DNA of 64,000 nucleotides from Balamuthia mandrillaris (GCA_031835245.1 JAVKOQ010000039.1:62001-126000); one strand, 5' to 3'; numbered from the stretch's first letter, positions 13,372 to 23,253 are shown. Made by a program: numbers and translations. Notes: generated from the letters alone by a model not told the origin.

Positions 13372-15109
13372 ATGGAAGAAAACAAAGAAGACCAAAGCAA
13401 GGAGCTGAACGCAGACGAGCTGAAGGCCGAGTACGAGAAGCTCAAGGTGGAGGTGGAGGCCTTCGAGTCTCTTCACCCGCTTTCCGCGGAGCAGCAGCAA
13501 AGCAAGATCCAAGCAAGGCTGGAACAGCTTGGAGTGGCCAAGGTTTTTTTTTTAAGAAGTCCCCTTCCCTCTCTGCTTCTCTGCGTTCTAAAGTGTGGCG
13601 AGCAGGAGGGCGCCTTGGGGAAGGACGCTCTGGAAGAGCTGGGCCGACAGTTCAAGGTGGGTCTCACCGCAGAGGAAAGCAATGCCTTCATGCAGCGCTT
13701 TGTTCGCACAACGGATGAGAAAGCCGACCTGCAGGTTTGTTCCTTTCTCTAAAGTTTGTCTCTCATGTGTGAGTTGACTTTTTCACTTGCGTGAACGAAA
13801 ACGAAGGAGTTCAGCAAGTGGTGCGCCGGTGAGCTGCCCGAATGGAGTGGCGACAAGTTGGACTATCTTCGCATGAAGCTCAGATCCAAGGCTCTGCCAC
13901 TCGATGAAGTCAAAGGCGTAAGTCTCTTTATTAGTTCTTCATCTTCTTCTTGTTCCTCTTGTTCTTCTTGTTCTTCTTCTTGTTCTTCTTCTTCTTCTTC
14001 TTCTTCTTCTTCTTCTTCTTCTTCTTCTTCTTCTTCTTCTTTTTTCTTTCTCTTGACCTGGAAAATCAAATATTTGGTGTATTGCAGGCAAAGAAGGTAT
14101 CTCCAAAAACACACAGCCACTGGACCAAGCTGAGAGGTGCTCTTCGGGTGGCCAAGTTCTATCGTACCATTTGGAAGCCAGCACCACCAACAGAGGAAGG
14201 TTGGCAAGAAGTCAAAAAGGTCGCCGAAGAACAGGGCAAACTCGTCAAACGTATAACATTCGTGAGGCATGGTCAATCCACCTCCAATGCGGCATGGGAT
14301 GCTCACGACACCGAACCATTTATCTTTGATGCTCCTCTAACCGAGAAGGGGAGGCAACAAGCACGTGAACGGTAAACTTACTCTCTCCCATGTTGTTGAA
14401 GGTTTAACCTTAACGATATTGCTTTTTCTTTTCGATATTTTTTTAGAGCGGTGAAGTTGTTGGAGGAGAAGCCAGTACAACTGGTGGTTGCGTCGCCTCT
14501 TACAAGGGCTTCTCAGACATGCGAGCTTGTTTTTGGGCACCTGAAAGGAACAGTGCCATTCATAGTTCATCCTCTGTGCAGAGAGCAAATGTCTGGAGCC
14601 GATGACGTTGGCAGGTAAAGTTATTCTCTTTCTGCCATAAACTACTGATTGCCTCAACAAGGAACTAACTTGGTTATTACAAAAGGTTAAAAGCGGATCT
14701 GCAGAAAGACTTTTCTGAGTTTGATTTGCGCCTGGTTCCAGAGGGTTTCTGGTGGTACATTCCCGCTGAACGTCATGTGGAGGGAGAGACTCTTGAGGAG
14801 CATTACCGCCGCTACAAAGAGGCAGGCGGTTGGACCGAACCTGGCAAAGTTCTTGCGAAACGCATTCAAGAATTCGAGGTTTCTTTTTCCTCCTGTTTTT
14901 TTTTTTTTTGACAAAGATACTATCAGTGCTGACAACACAATGGATTACCCAAGGCATGGATTGTGGAAAGACCAGAGAGCGAGTTTGGAGTGGTGAGCCA
15001 TGGCGATTTCATTGAGAGGATGTGCAACATTGACAGAATCGGCAATGCTGAGCAGTTCATTTTGGAAGTTGATCCCCTCAATCCTATCGTTCCTTCCGAA
15101 GAGGACTAA
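13372..15109 (+). CDS. Histidine phosphatase (phosphoglycerate mutase-like) with an N-terminal helical extension
   Basis: The ATG at 13372 opens about 150 residues of helical, charged sequence (LKAEYEKLKVEVEAFESLH; KADLQEFSKWCAGELPEW) with no clear domain, perhaps degenerate EF-hand or coiled coil. The phosphatase part then starts with ITFVRHGQSTSN (catalytic RHG). APLTEKGRQQARERA, LVVASPLTRASQTCELVF, PLCREQMSGADDVG and FGVVSHGDFIERM (second catalytic His) follow. All catalytic elements of the branch are present, so an active phosphatase or mutase is likely; the substrate is unknown. It ends PIVPSEED-stop. One intron holds a CTT array (13937-14042). A (CT)n tract follows the stop at 15119-15180. 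Confidence 0.8.
13937..14042 (+). repeat. (TTC)n/(TTCTTG)n microsatellite in an intron of the histidine phosphatase gene
   Basis: About 105 bp of TTC/TTG triplets on the coding strand, between exons ending VKG and starting AKKVSPKTHSHW. Confidence 0.85.
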
Positions 15110-15137
15110 GATCCCACGCTCTCTCTCTCTCTCTCTC

Positions 15138-15178
<41 letters not shown>

Positions 15179-15242
15179 CTTCTCTTCCCTCTTTGTACAG
15201 AGTGTAGATTAAAAAAATATTCATGTTACAGTACTGTAAGTT

Positions 15243-18089
15243 CTAACAAAAGGCAGTCAACTGCATATCTGAGCAAACCTTTTGCACCATCTCTTTGGGG
15301 AACACGACTTGCTTGGGCCCGCTTCCCGTCGTGATGTCCCACAGCGATGTGTTCATGTGTTGGAAAGCGAGCGCGCTCGCCAACCAACCCTCCGTCCAAC
15401 CCGTTTCCACGCTCCAAGGACCCCACCCTACGAAAAGGCAGAGAAGAACAGATAAGCGAAGCGCATAGAAGAAGATAAGAAGATATGTTTCACCTGGATC
15501 GGCATTGCTTCCCCAAAAGTCCCAGAGGGAGTAGTCCATGGCTCTTAGCCAAGCCCCATCCAGATAGGGCAGCTTCTTGGAGGCCGCCTGGCATCGCACG
15601 ATAAACTCAGCAAGCTTGGCTGCGGCCTCTCCATAAAACGGATCGTGGGTGGCACCGTAGGCTTCTATCAAGGCCAACAACGCAAAGTTTTGGGAGTAAA
15701 GCGTGTCTACCACGGGATCAGCGTCGGTCTGTATCAACGGGTTCTCTCCTGAGCCGTAAGCTGCGTTTGAAGACGGCGGACACATATCGCAGTAACCAGG
15801 AGTGCCTATGAGAACAATACCGTCAGCATCGTGAAAGACATTTTGTTGGATTCGGCTTGAAGAAACCTACCCAAGCGTTCTTCGATGGCGCCGTAGGCTT
15901 GTGGCGTTTGAGCGGCGAGATAGTCGGAGGCTACCTTCCTCAAGAGTTGCCTATTGTCGGAGGAGTTATCCACTCGAACCAACCAGGCCAATGGAAGCAA
16001 GAACCGGGCTTGTTCTTCTGATAAGTATTCCGTCCATCTCCACTGTTTAAACAAAAACATCCACAGTTAACCAAAACAAAAAGAACGTGCAGAAGAAGAC
16101 GAAAAGACTCTCATACCTGAGCAGGATAGTACTTCATGCTATCCATGATGCCGTTTCGAGCTCTATCCAGAAAGATCGTGACGCCGGTCCTGTTGTAGGC
16201 CCAAAGAAAACTGGCCCAGAGATAAGCTTGGTAATGCGGCTGTGGAGCAGGCGTCTCGGAGTAACCAGCTTTGCTCGTGAAGAACGCCTTCCAGCCCTGA
16301 CTTTCCAGCGAAGAAACGGTAATGCTTCCAGGCCTAAAGCCAACAGCTCCCGTGGTACGAAGGTTGGCGAAAAGAGCACGAAGGAGCGGCTCGTGCCAAC
16401 GCATCGATTGGTAGGCCGTTGTTTGGAGGGATGAAATGGCAGCAGCGGTGGCTAACATCACGCGCGCATTGTCATCACCGTAGTATGTGGCCAACCACGC
16501 CGGTGACGATACTCCCCATGCCAACAACCCATATTGAGAGTCGCTTGGATTGTTCCTATAGTATTTTTGGAAGGAATAAGAAGATAGAAACAAAAGAAAA
16601 AGGAAAGAAAGAAAGAAAGAAAGAAACGACAAGAAAGACAGAGTAATTACCTTTGTGCTTGTTGTCCCAGAGAATAAAAGTAAACATAGTCCAAAATGCC
16701 AGCCGCAAAAGAACCAAACGAAGAAGACTGTTTGTTGGATGGCAAGGCAGGGGACAGCATCTCTCGGGCCGCCAAAGCCATCGCGCTCTCTGCGTTACAA
16801 TCCATTCGGATGGCCGTCGCATATTGCTGCGTGCTATTCCAGTTGATGTAAGAGGAATATCCTTCCAGCATGCAGATCAATGGAGAGGCAGCAGGTTGAG
16901 CTTTGTAGAACGGAGCAGGGCAGCTGTTATTATCTCCGATGCTAAGCAAGTTCGAATGGAAAGCGAGCCAATCGGTGGCTCGTTGAAAGGCGGAGAGGGA
17001 GGCGTTGGCTGGCAGAGCTTCAGTGGGTCCAAAGGAAGGATGTAAGATGGGTTCGTAGTCGGGAAGGATCATCGGGGAAGCCGCCATTTGGGTTAAGATG
17101 TACGACCAAATGCCTCTCCATGCTTCGTGTGGCGTATAACGTCCTGTTACAAGCTTTTGTGATTGTAAGCTCGCTGTGTAGCGACTTATCAACAAGAAAG
17201 GAAAGGGTAACAATGGCGAAGAGGAAAACTAACTTGACTGAGCTTGGTTGTGGCTACAAGGACAGAAGGTGCGTTGCTAGAGTTTGAAGCTTGGGTAAAC
17301 AATACAGGAACCTGTTCGGCAACATCTGTTTTTCAACGCAGACATTCAGAAGAGTTCCCTCTCCCTCTCTCTCTCACTCAGAAAACTTGGTACCAGGAAG
17401 TCCGAAAGTTGCGTTACGAACGCCAGCCACTTTGGCAAAGACGAGCAGCGAGCGGGCGGCCACTTGCGCTGAGACATCTGCAGGCAACTGAGTGTAATAG
17501 GCATCCTGTGCCATCAATATGTCCAAACGTCGGACCTTCCATTGGGTGAGAGCATTGCTCGCCGCTATGACTCGCCGAAAGTAAGATGGACTCTGTGGAG
17601 CACTGAATGCCAAACCTAAAACAACAAAAACCATTTAGACGCAGAGAGAGAGAGAGAGAGAAGAGAAGGAAGAGAAGCGTACCTGGAAGAGAGGAAGGAA
17701 ATTCGATGAAGAGGCGTAGGTTCTTTTTAGCAGCCATGGTAAGTTGGTCAGAGGTGACGTTCACCTGAAACCGTGGGTAAGAATCGGCCAGCAGTAACAA
17801 ACCGGAGTTGGACGCCGCGTTGTTTATAGCCTCATCCACAGTATCATATCTGTTGTCACCGCATAAGCAAAGCAAACACAACAAACCGTCAAGAACGCAC
17901 AAACCGTTGGACAGCGACTCGGGGACTTTGATCAGAAGAAAGCAGCGCAAAGACATCGTTTGTCGGCGCACAAACAAAACCGAGAGCTGCTGCGCTCGGA
18001 GCAGTTATACAAGATGCCACGGAGCAACAACACGCCAACACAAAGCATAAGCAGGCAAGAGCGTCTCCTCGCACCTTTGGTACCTTCAT
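15243..18089 (-). CDS. Secreted glycosidase-like protein, probable (alpha/alpha)6 barrel, bacterial-type family
   Basis: The chosen ATG (18087-18089) gives a classical signal peptide: MKVPKVRG, then a Cys/Leu/Ala-rich hydrophobic core. About 700 residues follow over roughly nine exons. Diagnostic stretches include WRWTEYLSEEQARFLLPLAW, YGAIEERLGTPGYCDMCPPS, GSGENPLIQTDADPVVDTLY, SQNFALLALIEAYGATHDPFY and GWGPWSVETGWTEGWL. From memory, these resemble an uncharacterised family of large secreted bacterial proteins from planctomycete- or acidobacteria-like genomes. Repeated Trp/Tyr/Glu-rich helices suggest a six-hairpin glycosidase fold. Catalytic residues cannot be assigned. It probably acts outside the cell or in a food vacuole on polysaccharide. 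Introns show that it is resident in the host genome. Confidence 0.6.
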
Positions 18090-18277
18090 CTTTGGTTTTC
18101 TTCTGTTTTCTAAAACAAATAAGTAAAGCATAACAACTTAAAAAGAACGTGCCCACCACTAATAAAAAGCATTACAAAGGCACGAGGAGGCGTCCATAAT
18201 TTCCTAATATAGTAAAATTCCTTCAAATGAAATTAAATTATCCTATAGATATGAGACTAGACAAGAGATTAGGAAGG

Positions 18278-18308
<31 letters not shown>

Positions 18309-18399
18309 GCTCTCTCGCTCTCACTGTCTCTCCAACCTTGTTAAGCTTCAGCTCTTTCGTGACAAAAAAAGCTCTGCGTTTTGTGAAGGTGCAATACGA
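18090..18399. other. Gap between the glycosidase-like gene and the RING-H2 gene
   Basis: It contains a (CT)n run at about 18283-18309 and an AT-rich stretch (18200-18250). It should hold the promoter of the minus-strand glycosidase-like gene and the 3' end of the RING gene. No coding sequence or CGAC motif is recognised. Confidence 0.4.
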
Positions 18400-20721
18400 C
18401 TATAGTCGTATGTCGTACTTGCAAATGGGGCAGCTGCGATGTTTCTCTAACCACATGTCGATGCAGGCTTTGTGGTAGGAGTGAAGACAGGGCAACGTTC
18501 GAAGCTCCTCGCCGACCTCATAGTCGCACAGGCATACCGAACATCTGTTGCGTTTGTTCGTTGTTCGGTCAGACTACACAAAGGATTGAGAGAGAGAGAG
18601 AGAGAGAGAGAGATAAGAATACGTACTCTGGGGATGGCTCCGAAGAGGTGCGAATGTTTTGCTTTTGGAAAGTATGAAGAGGAAGCTGAGAGATGATGTT
18701 TCGCTCCACTCCTCCAGCGACTGTTCCTATTTGCTCTTCCAAGCGCAGGAGTTCCTGTTATTGTTCGTTAATATATCATCCAAAAAAAAACCTAATAACA
18801 ATAACAAACCTCATAAGAAAGCGAGTCGACGTCGGTGTTGCCGAAACCTTCATCTGGACTGTGTTGGTTTTGTACATGAGACAAAAGGTTCGTGTTGGAG
18901 CTGACTGTATAATGTGTTCCCTGCATTTATGAAATTAACAGGATGGAGTATGCGGACAAGAATGAGAAGAGGACTGCGAGGAGAGAGAAACAGTGGAACG
19001 AGGTGCAGAGAAGAGAGAATCAAGGGAAGAAAACATACAGTGGCGAGGAAGCACAGAGGGCACTCATATTGATGAAACCCATCAGAAGCATGTTGAGACG
19101 TGACGTGTTGAATGAACTGCGAGGGAGGCATGGTTTGGTTTTGGCACGAGGTATACGGACACGTAATGCTGAGAGAAGAAGTGGAGGAGGAAGCAGTATA
19201 GGCGGTTGTTGATGGTGTTGACGAGGAAGAGGAAGAAGAGGTGTTCCTTGAATTATTCTCTTCTTCTTGCAGGAGAGCAGCCAACGTCATGTCATTCAGC
19301 TCTTTCTCCAATTGTAGAGCAAGTTGTGAGTCAGAGAGCGCGTTACGATGAGAGGAAGAAGAACCGCTTCCTTTTTCTTCTTCCTCTGCCAGTTTACGCG
19401 CAAAGTCTGAATCAGAGAGAGTAGACGATGATGAAGAAGATTGAGGTTGTGGTGATGGGGGAGCTCTTGAAGCTTCACCAGTCGTTGTAGCATCAGAACC
19501 ATTCCATTCAAGAGCTAACTTTCGTGCAAGTTGGGAGTCAGAGAGAGGAGCAGAAGAAGAAGAAGAAGAAGAAGAAGAAGAAGAAGAAGAAGAAGAAGAA
19601 GAAGAAGAACAAGAAGAAGAAGGTTGCTCGCTAACGTTGAGGAAATCGTTATAGGAAGGCAGTACAACACGAAGGCGAAGCTCAAATTCATCTCCCAAGG
19701 CAATGCATTGTGCATCATTCATCAACAATTCTTCTACTCCAATCCTCTGAGAAGCTCCCAACAACGTGAGCTGCTCTTTGCGTTTTGGAAGTGCAGCCAA
19801 AAGTTGAAAGCTTATCTCTTCCTTCTCTTCTTCTTCCGCCTTTTTGTTATAGTAAAATGAAAACGTTTCGTAAAAGGAGGCCGTTGAAGAAGAAGAAGAA
19901 GAAGAAGAAGAAGAAGAAGAAGAAGAAGAAGAACAAGAAGAAGAAGAAGAAGAACAAGAAATGAAGGACTTTGTGGAGGTGACATGTGTTTGTCCGTTGA
20001 AAGAGAGTTGCACGATGAACGATTGCTGCGCCACGGAAGATAACGTTGCTTCGTTCTTGAGGCTGAGAGATATGACGGTGACTTGTATTTGGTCTGCTCG
20101 TTTGGTGGTCCCTGTTGTGGGAAAGGAGAGAAAGAGAGAGAGAGAGAACGTATCAACAGCAAAAAAAACAAAAATGAAAGAAGGTAAGCAGAACAGACAC
20201 ATAAAAGCAAAGCAAGCGGGTACTTACTTGCGGAAGGGCTTTGAGAGCAAGTGAGATGTTCGGCATAACCAAAGCATTTGTTATGCACAGCAAAGCCACA
20301 CCCTTCAAAAAAGAAAAACGAAATGGGTGTTAACATAACGACAAGAAAGAAAGAAACGACAAGCAAGCAAGAAAACCTGTTCGGCTGCACTGATAGCCTT
20401 GCTTGGACACAGACACCCATATAAAATTATTACAATGCGAACACCTGGTTTTTTTGAAAAAGAAGAAAGAGGCGATAAGGAAAAAAAAAAACAAAAGGCT
20501 CTTCGCGCGGACGCTTAAGTTCGAATCGAACTTGAAAAAATAAATATATTTGTCAAAAAAACAAACCATGTCGGAGCGGTAAACCAAGTGGCTTTCCATG
20601 CGTGCGTTACCTCTCCGCTGGGTTCTTCGTCCACGAGTGATCCATGACCCCGCTCCGTTCTACGGCGAAAGAGGGAGGAAAGCCCTCCCCCACCGCCTTT
20701 TCTTCTCCCTCCGCTCCTCAT
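18400..20721 (-). CDS. RING-H2 ubiquitin ligase with C1, C2-like, ubiquitin-binding and zinc-finger modules
   Basis: Spliced from the ATG at 20719-20721 to a stop at 18400-18402. Near the N-terminus an atypical C1 domain reads HAWKATWFTAPTWCSHC, IWVSVSKQGYQC and VHNKCFGYAEHLTC. A C2-like beta region follows (IQVTVISLSLKN; SFIVQLSFNGQTHVTSTK; FYETFSFYYNK; ISFQLLAAL), broken by a poly-Ser insert. Next come repeated LSDSQLARKLALEW-like helices, probably MIU-type ubiquitin-binding motifs. A Di19-like pair of zinc fingers follows (CPYTSC...HVTSQH; CPLC...LLSHVQNQH). The C-terminus is RING-H2: CSVCLCDYEVGEELRTLPC, LHSYHKACIDMWLEKH, CPIC. The RING residues are complete, so E3 activity is likely. The C1 and C2-like parts suggest membrane or lipid recruitment. 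I know of no protein with this exact order. Confidence 0.8.
19552..19621 (-). repeat. CTT triplet array encoding poly-Ser, upstream of the first MIU-like motif
   Basis: Plus-strand (GAA)n with one AAC; on the coding strand it is (TCT)n, giving about 22 consecutive Ser with one Cys. It stays in frame with flanking conserved sequence, and no splice sites bracket it, so I treat it as coding. Confidence 0.65.
19886..19960 (-). repeat. CTT triplet array encoding poly-Ser inside the C2-like domain
   Basis: It encodes a run of Ser with single Cys residues between the strands THVTSTKSF and FYETFSFYYN. It is in frame on both sides. An intron ending at the later AAAAAG cannot be ruled out. Confidence 0.6.
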
Positions 20722-21112
20722 CTCTCTCTCTCTTCTCTTTTTGTTTTATTTTATTTTATTGTTTCGATGAAGCGATGCGACAAGATCGATCAAAATGTTT
20801 TGAAAAAGGATTGGAAGAAATTAATTCAAACAACCAATCCGTACATTAATATAGGGCTATATATTAGACACATAATGACTAAGGCGGCGCCAAGATCGGC
20901 TTAATAATGACTGCTATAATGATTGTCTCTATCGGGCAGAAAAAGAAAGAAAGCAAAGCAAAAACGGGCGCGTTTTCCTCTCTTTCTCTACGCTTTTTTT
21001 TTCATTCTTTTGCACAACGTTAAAGCGTGGCAAGGCAGAAACCGTTCTTCTTTGTTTGTTATTTTACCTTGCGTAAAACCCTTAGACAAGAGGACCTTTC
21101 ACACTCTTTACG
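20722..21112. other. Divergent promoter region between the RING-H2 gene and Cys-rich gene 1
   Basis: CT-rich near the RING gene start (20701-20760), AT-rich beyond it. TTAATATAGGG at 20846-20856 is shared with the promoter of the second Cys-rich gene (22198-22224). No CGAC motif copy is evident. Confidence 0.45.
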
Positions 21113-21982
21113 ATGCTAGACGCCAAACCTCTCTTGTTGTGCGCTGCGACGTTGTTGCTGCTCTGCGCCTCATTCACAACCGCTGAAACGGCGCCAGCCT
21201 GCTACAAGAAAACCTCCACCAGAGGGGTGGGCACCATCCCCAACAGCTGCCCCTCTGGCTTCGAGGGTCAGGGCCTCCTGTGCTATCCCCTCTGCCAAGA
21301 TGGGTTCTACGGGGTGGGTCCCGTGTGCTGGCAAGCCTGCCCAGCGGACAAGTACACCGACACGGGGGCCTTCTGCCAGCCCAAGACCCAGTGGGGAGAC
21401 AGCTCCGCCTGCCCTTGGTACGACAAGTGCGGCCTGACCTTCAAGAAAGGCTGCGTGCGTTGTCCCAGCGGCATGGAGGCCCAAGGCTGCGTCTGCCACT
21501 TCCCTGGCACTTCTCTCTTCGCCAAGAAGACCTACGGCAGGGGCGTTGGCAAGGAGATGATCTGCTCCGCTGGCAAGGAAAAGGATGCGGGGCTGTGCTA
21601 TCCTCCCTGCCCAGCCAAGACCTACGGGGTGGGTCCCGTTTGCTGGCAACACTGCCCTCCCACCCAGCCCTTCTCCTGCGCTGTGGCCTGCACCAAGGAC
21701 CAGTCCACCTGCTCTGGCAACATTGCTGAGTTCTCAAGCACCATCCTGACGCTGACGCTGCAGCTGGTGGCCTGCGTGGCCTCGGAAGGAGCCGGGTGTC
21801 CTGCCATCGCTGCCTCCATTGCCAAGCTGGTGGAGGAGCTGAACCTGCCGTTGTGCGAGATGCCGGAGCTGCTGATGGCTGATGCCATGGAGGGTGTGGA
21901 CCCAGCGGTCGTGGCGGAGGTCAACCAGTACCTGCTGGAGGTGTTGAGGCTGCCCATTCCTCACCATGGCGTTAACTTCTGA
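21113..21982 (+). CDS. Secreted Cys-rich protein, paralog 1
   Basis: This intronless gene encodes 289 residues. A signal peptide (about 1-24, ending FTTAETAPA) leads into a Cys-rich region with two related internal units: KKTSTRGVGTIPNSCPSGFE...YGVGPVCWQACP and KKTYGRGVGKEMICSAGKEK...YGVGPVCWQHCP. The C-terminal 90 residues are helical with few Cys (LQLVACVASEGAGCPAIA; LNLPLCEMPELL). The even spacing of Cys suggests a disulphide-bonded extracellular domain. I do not know the function; a secreted or surface (wall, cyst or lectin-like) role is inference. It is strongly similar to the protein at 22378-23253, so the two are a recent tandem duplication. G+C is visibly higher than in neighbours. 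Confidence 0.85.
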   Translation: MLDAKPLLLCAATLLLLCASFTTAETAPACYKKTSTRGVGTIPNSCPSGFEGQGLLCYPLCQDGFYGVGPVCWQACPADKYTDTGAFCQPKTQWGDSSACPWYDKCGLTFKKGCVRCPSGMEAQGCVCHFPGTSLFAKKTYGRGVGKEMICSAGKEKDAGLCYPPCPAKTYGVGPVCWQHCPPTQPFSCAVACTKDQSTCSGNIAEFSSTILTLTLQLVACVASEGAGCPAIAASIAKLVEELNLPLCEMPELLMADAMEGVDPAVVAEVNQYLLEVLRLPIPHHGVNF

Positions 21983-22377
21983 AAGGAGCAAGAAGTGGTG
22001 GTGGTGTAGCCATGCTAAAAACAATGTTCCAGTTTGTTCTTTTATAAAAGTTATTTTTTTTGACTGGGCGGGAGGGCAGGGCAGACAACAAACGGGACCC
22101 ACCCCGTAGAACCCAGCTTGGCAGCACGTCGTTGGTCATGCGCAAGCACGCTGCCAACCACCAACCCAAAAGCAGGGGTTAGCTAATTGCTCGTTCTTAA
22201 TATAGAGAGGCCATTAATATAGAGCCGAAAAGAGGGCTTTTTTCCTTCCACTTTTCTCGTGCCTCTCAACCCCGAGTTACCCACCACTCCTCCTTTTTGT
22301 TTCCCTTCACTCCACCGACTTAAGCCAAGAAGGAAACTTTACGTGACCAAACCGTTGCACCCACCACCACGTTCGTT
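21983..22377. other. Spacer between the Cys-rich paralogs
   Basis: It holds the 3' end of paralog 1 (TATAAAAG-like AT stretch at 22041-22060), an inverted scrap of Cys-rich coding sequence (22062-22130), and two direct copies of TTAATATAGAG (22198-22208 and 22214-22224) about 155-180 bp before the paralog 2 start. Confidence 0.6.
22062..22130 (-). pseudogene. Inverted fragment of a third Cys-rich paralog
   Basis: On the minus strand this stretch reads CCQAGFYGVGPVCCLPCPPAQS, matching the repeat CQDGFYGVGPVCWQACPA of both flanking genes. GGTTCTACGGGGTGGGTCCC is identical at the base level. Only about 70 bp of similarity remains and it has no start or signal peptide. It is a relic of an inverted duplication, or an inversion left from the same event that made the tandem pair. 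Confidence 0.75.
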
Positions 22378-23253
22378 ATGCAACCAGCTAAGCGCCCTCT
22401 GCTCTATGTCGCGGCGACGTTGCTGCTGGCGCTGCTCTGCGCCTCGCACGCGGCCGCCGACAACGCGCCAGCCTGCTACAAGAAAACCTCCACCAGAGGG
22501 GTGGGCACCATCCCCAACAGCTGCCCCGCGGGCCACGAGCTCCAAGGCCTCCTGTGCTATCCCCTCTGCCAAGACGGGTTCTACGGGGTGGGTCCCGTGT
22601 GCTGGCAAGCCTGCCCAGCGGACAAGTACACCGACACGGGGGCCTTCTGCCAGCCCAAGACCCAGTGGGGGGACAGCTCCGCCTGCCCTTGGTACGACAA
22701 GTGCGGCCTAACCTTCAGCAAGGGCTGCGTGCGTTGTCCCAGCGGCATGGAGGCCCAAGGCTGCGTCTGCCACTTCCCTGGCACCTCCCTCTTCGCCAAG
22801 AAGACCTACGGCAGGGGCGCTGGCACGCCCATGGTCTGCCCGGCCGGCAAGGAGAACGACGCGGGGCTGTGCTATCCTCCCTGCCCAGCCAAGACCTACG
22901 GGGTGGGTCCCGTTTGCTGGCAGCACTGCCCCGCCGCCCAGCCCTTCTCCTGCGCGGTGGCCTGCACCAAGGACCAGTCCACCTGCTCTGGCAACATTGC
23001 TGAGTTCTCGGCCACCATCCTGCAGTTGATCGTGAAGCTGGTGACCTGCGTGGCCTCCGAAGGAGGAGAGTGCAAAGACATTGCTGAGGCCATTGCCAAG
23101 CTGATCGAGAAGTTGGGCTTGCCGTTGTGCGAGATGCCGGAGCTGCTGGCAGAGATTATGGAAGGCGTGGATCGCAACGTCGTGGCGGAGGTCAACCAGT
23201 ACCTGCCGGAGGTGCTGAAGCTGCCCATTCCTCAACATGGCCTTAACTTTTAA
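22378..23253 (+). CDS. Secreted Cys-rich protein, paralog 2
   Basis: This intronless gene encodes 291 residues. It has the same layout as paralog 1: a signal peptide (RPLLYVAATLLLALLCASHA), two internal Cys-rich units around YGVGPVCWQ, and a helical C-terminus (LIVKLVTCVASEGGECKDIA; LGLPLCEMPELLAEIM). The middle part (PADKYTDTGAFCQPKTQWGD and on) is almost unchanged from paralog 1 at protein and base level. The signal peptide and C-terminal third have diverged more. That pattern suggests recent duplication with purifying selection or gene conversion of the core. Function unknown. It is followed at 23300 by AATAATAAATAAG, a probable polyadenylation region. Confidence 0.85.
   Translation: MQPAKRPLLYVAATLLLALLCASHAAADNAPACYKKTSTRGVGTIPNSCPAGHELQGLLCYPLCQDGFYGVGPVCWQACPADKYTDTGAFCQPKTQWGDSSACPWYDKCGLTFSKGCVRCPSGMEAQGCVCHFPGTSLFAKKTYGRGAGTPMVCPAGKENDAGLCYPPCPAKTYGVGPVCWQHCPAAQPFSCAVACTKDQSTCSGNIAEFSATILQLIVKLVTCVASEGGECKDIAEAIAKLIEKLGLPLCEMPELLAEIMEGVDRNVVAEVNQYLPEVLKLPIPQHGLNF

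Noticed and set aside
20517-20533. AAGTTCGAATCGAACTT, a perfect palindrome that includes a tRNA-like GTTCGA word
   Set aside because: It lies in an intron of the RING-H2 gene, and no cloverleaf can be built around it; probably chance.
21280-21737. Alternative-frame and antisense open frames over the Cys-rich genes
   Set aside because: High G+C removes stops in all frames; only the signal-peptide frame has family-like features, and both paralogs share it.
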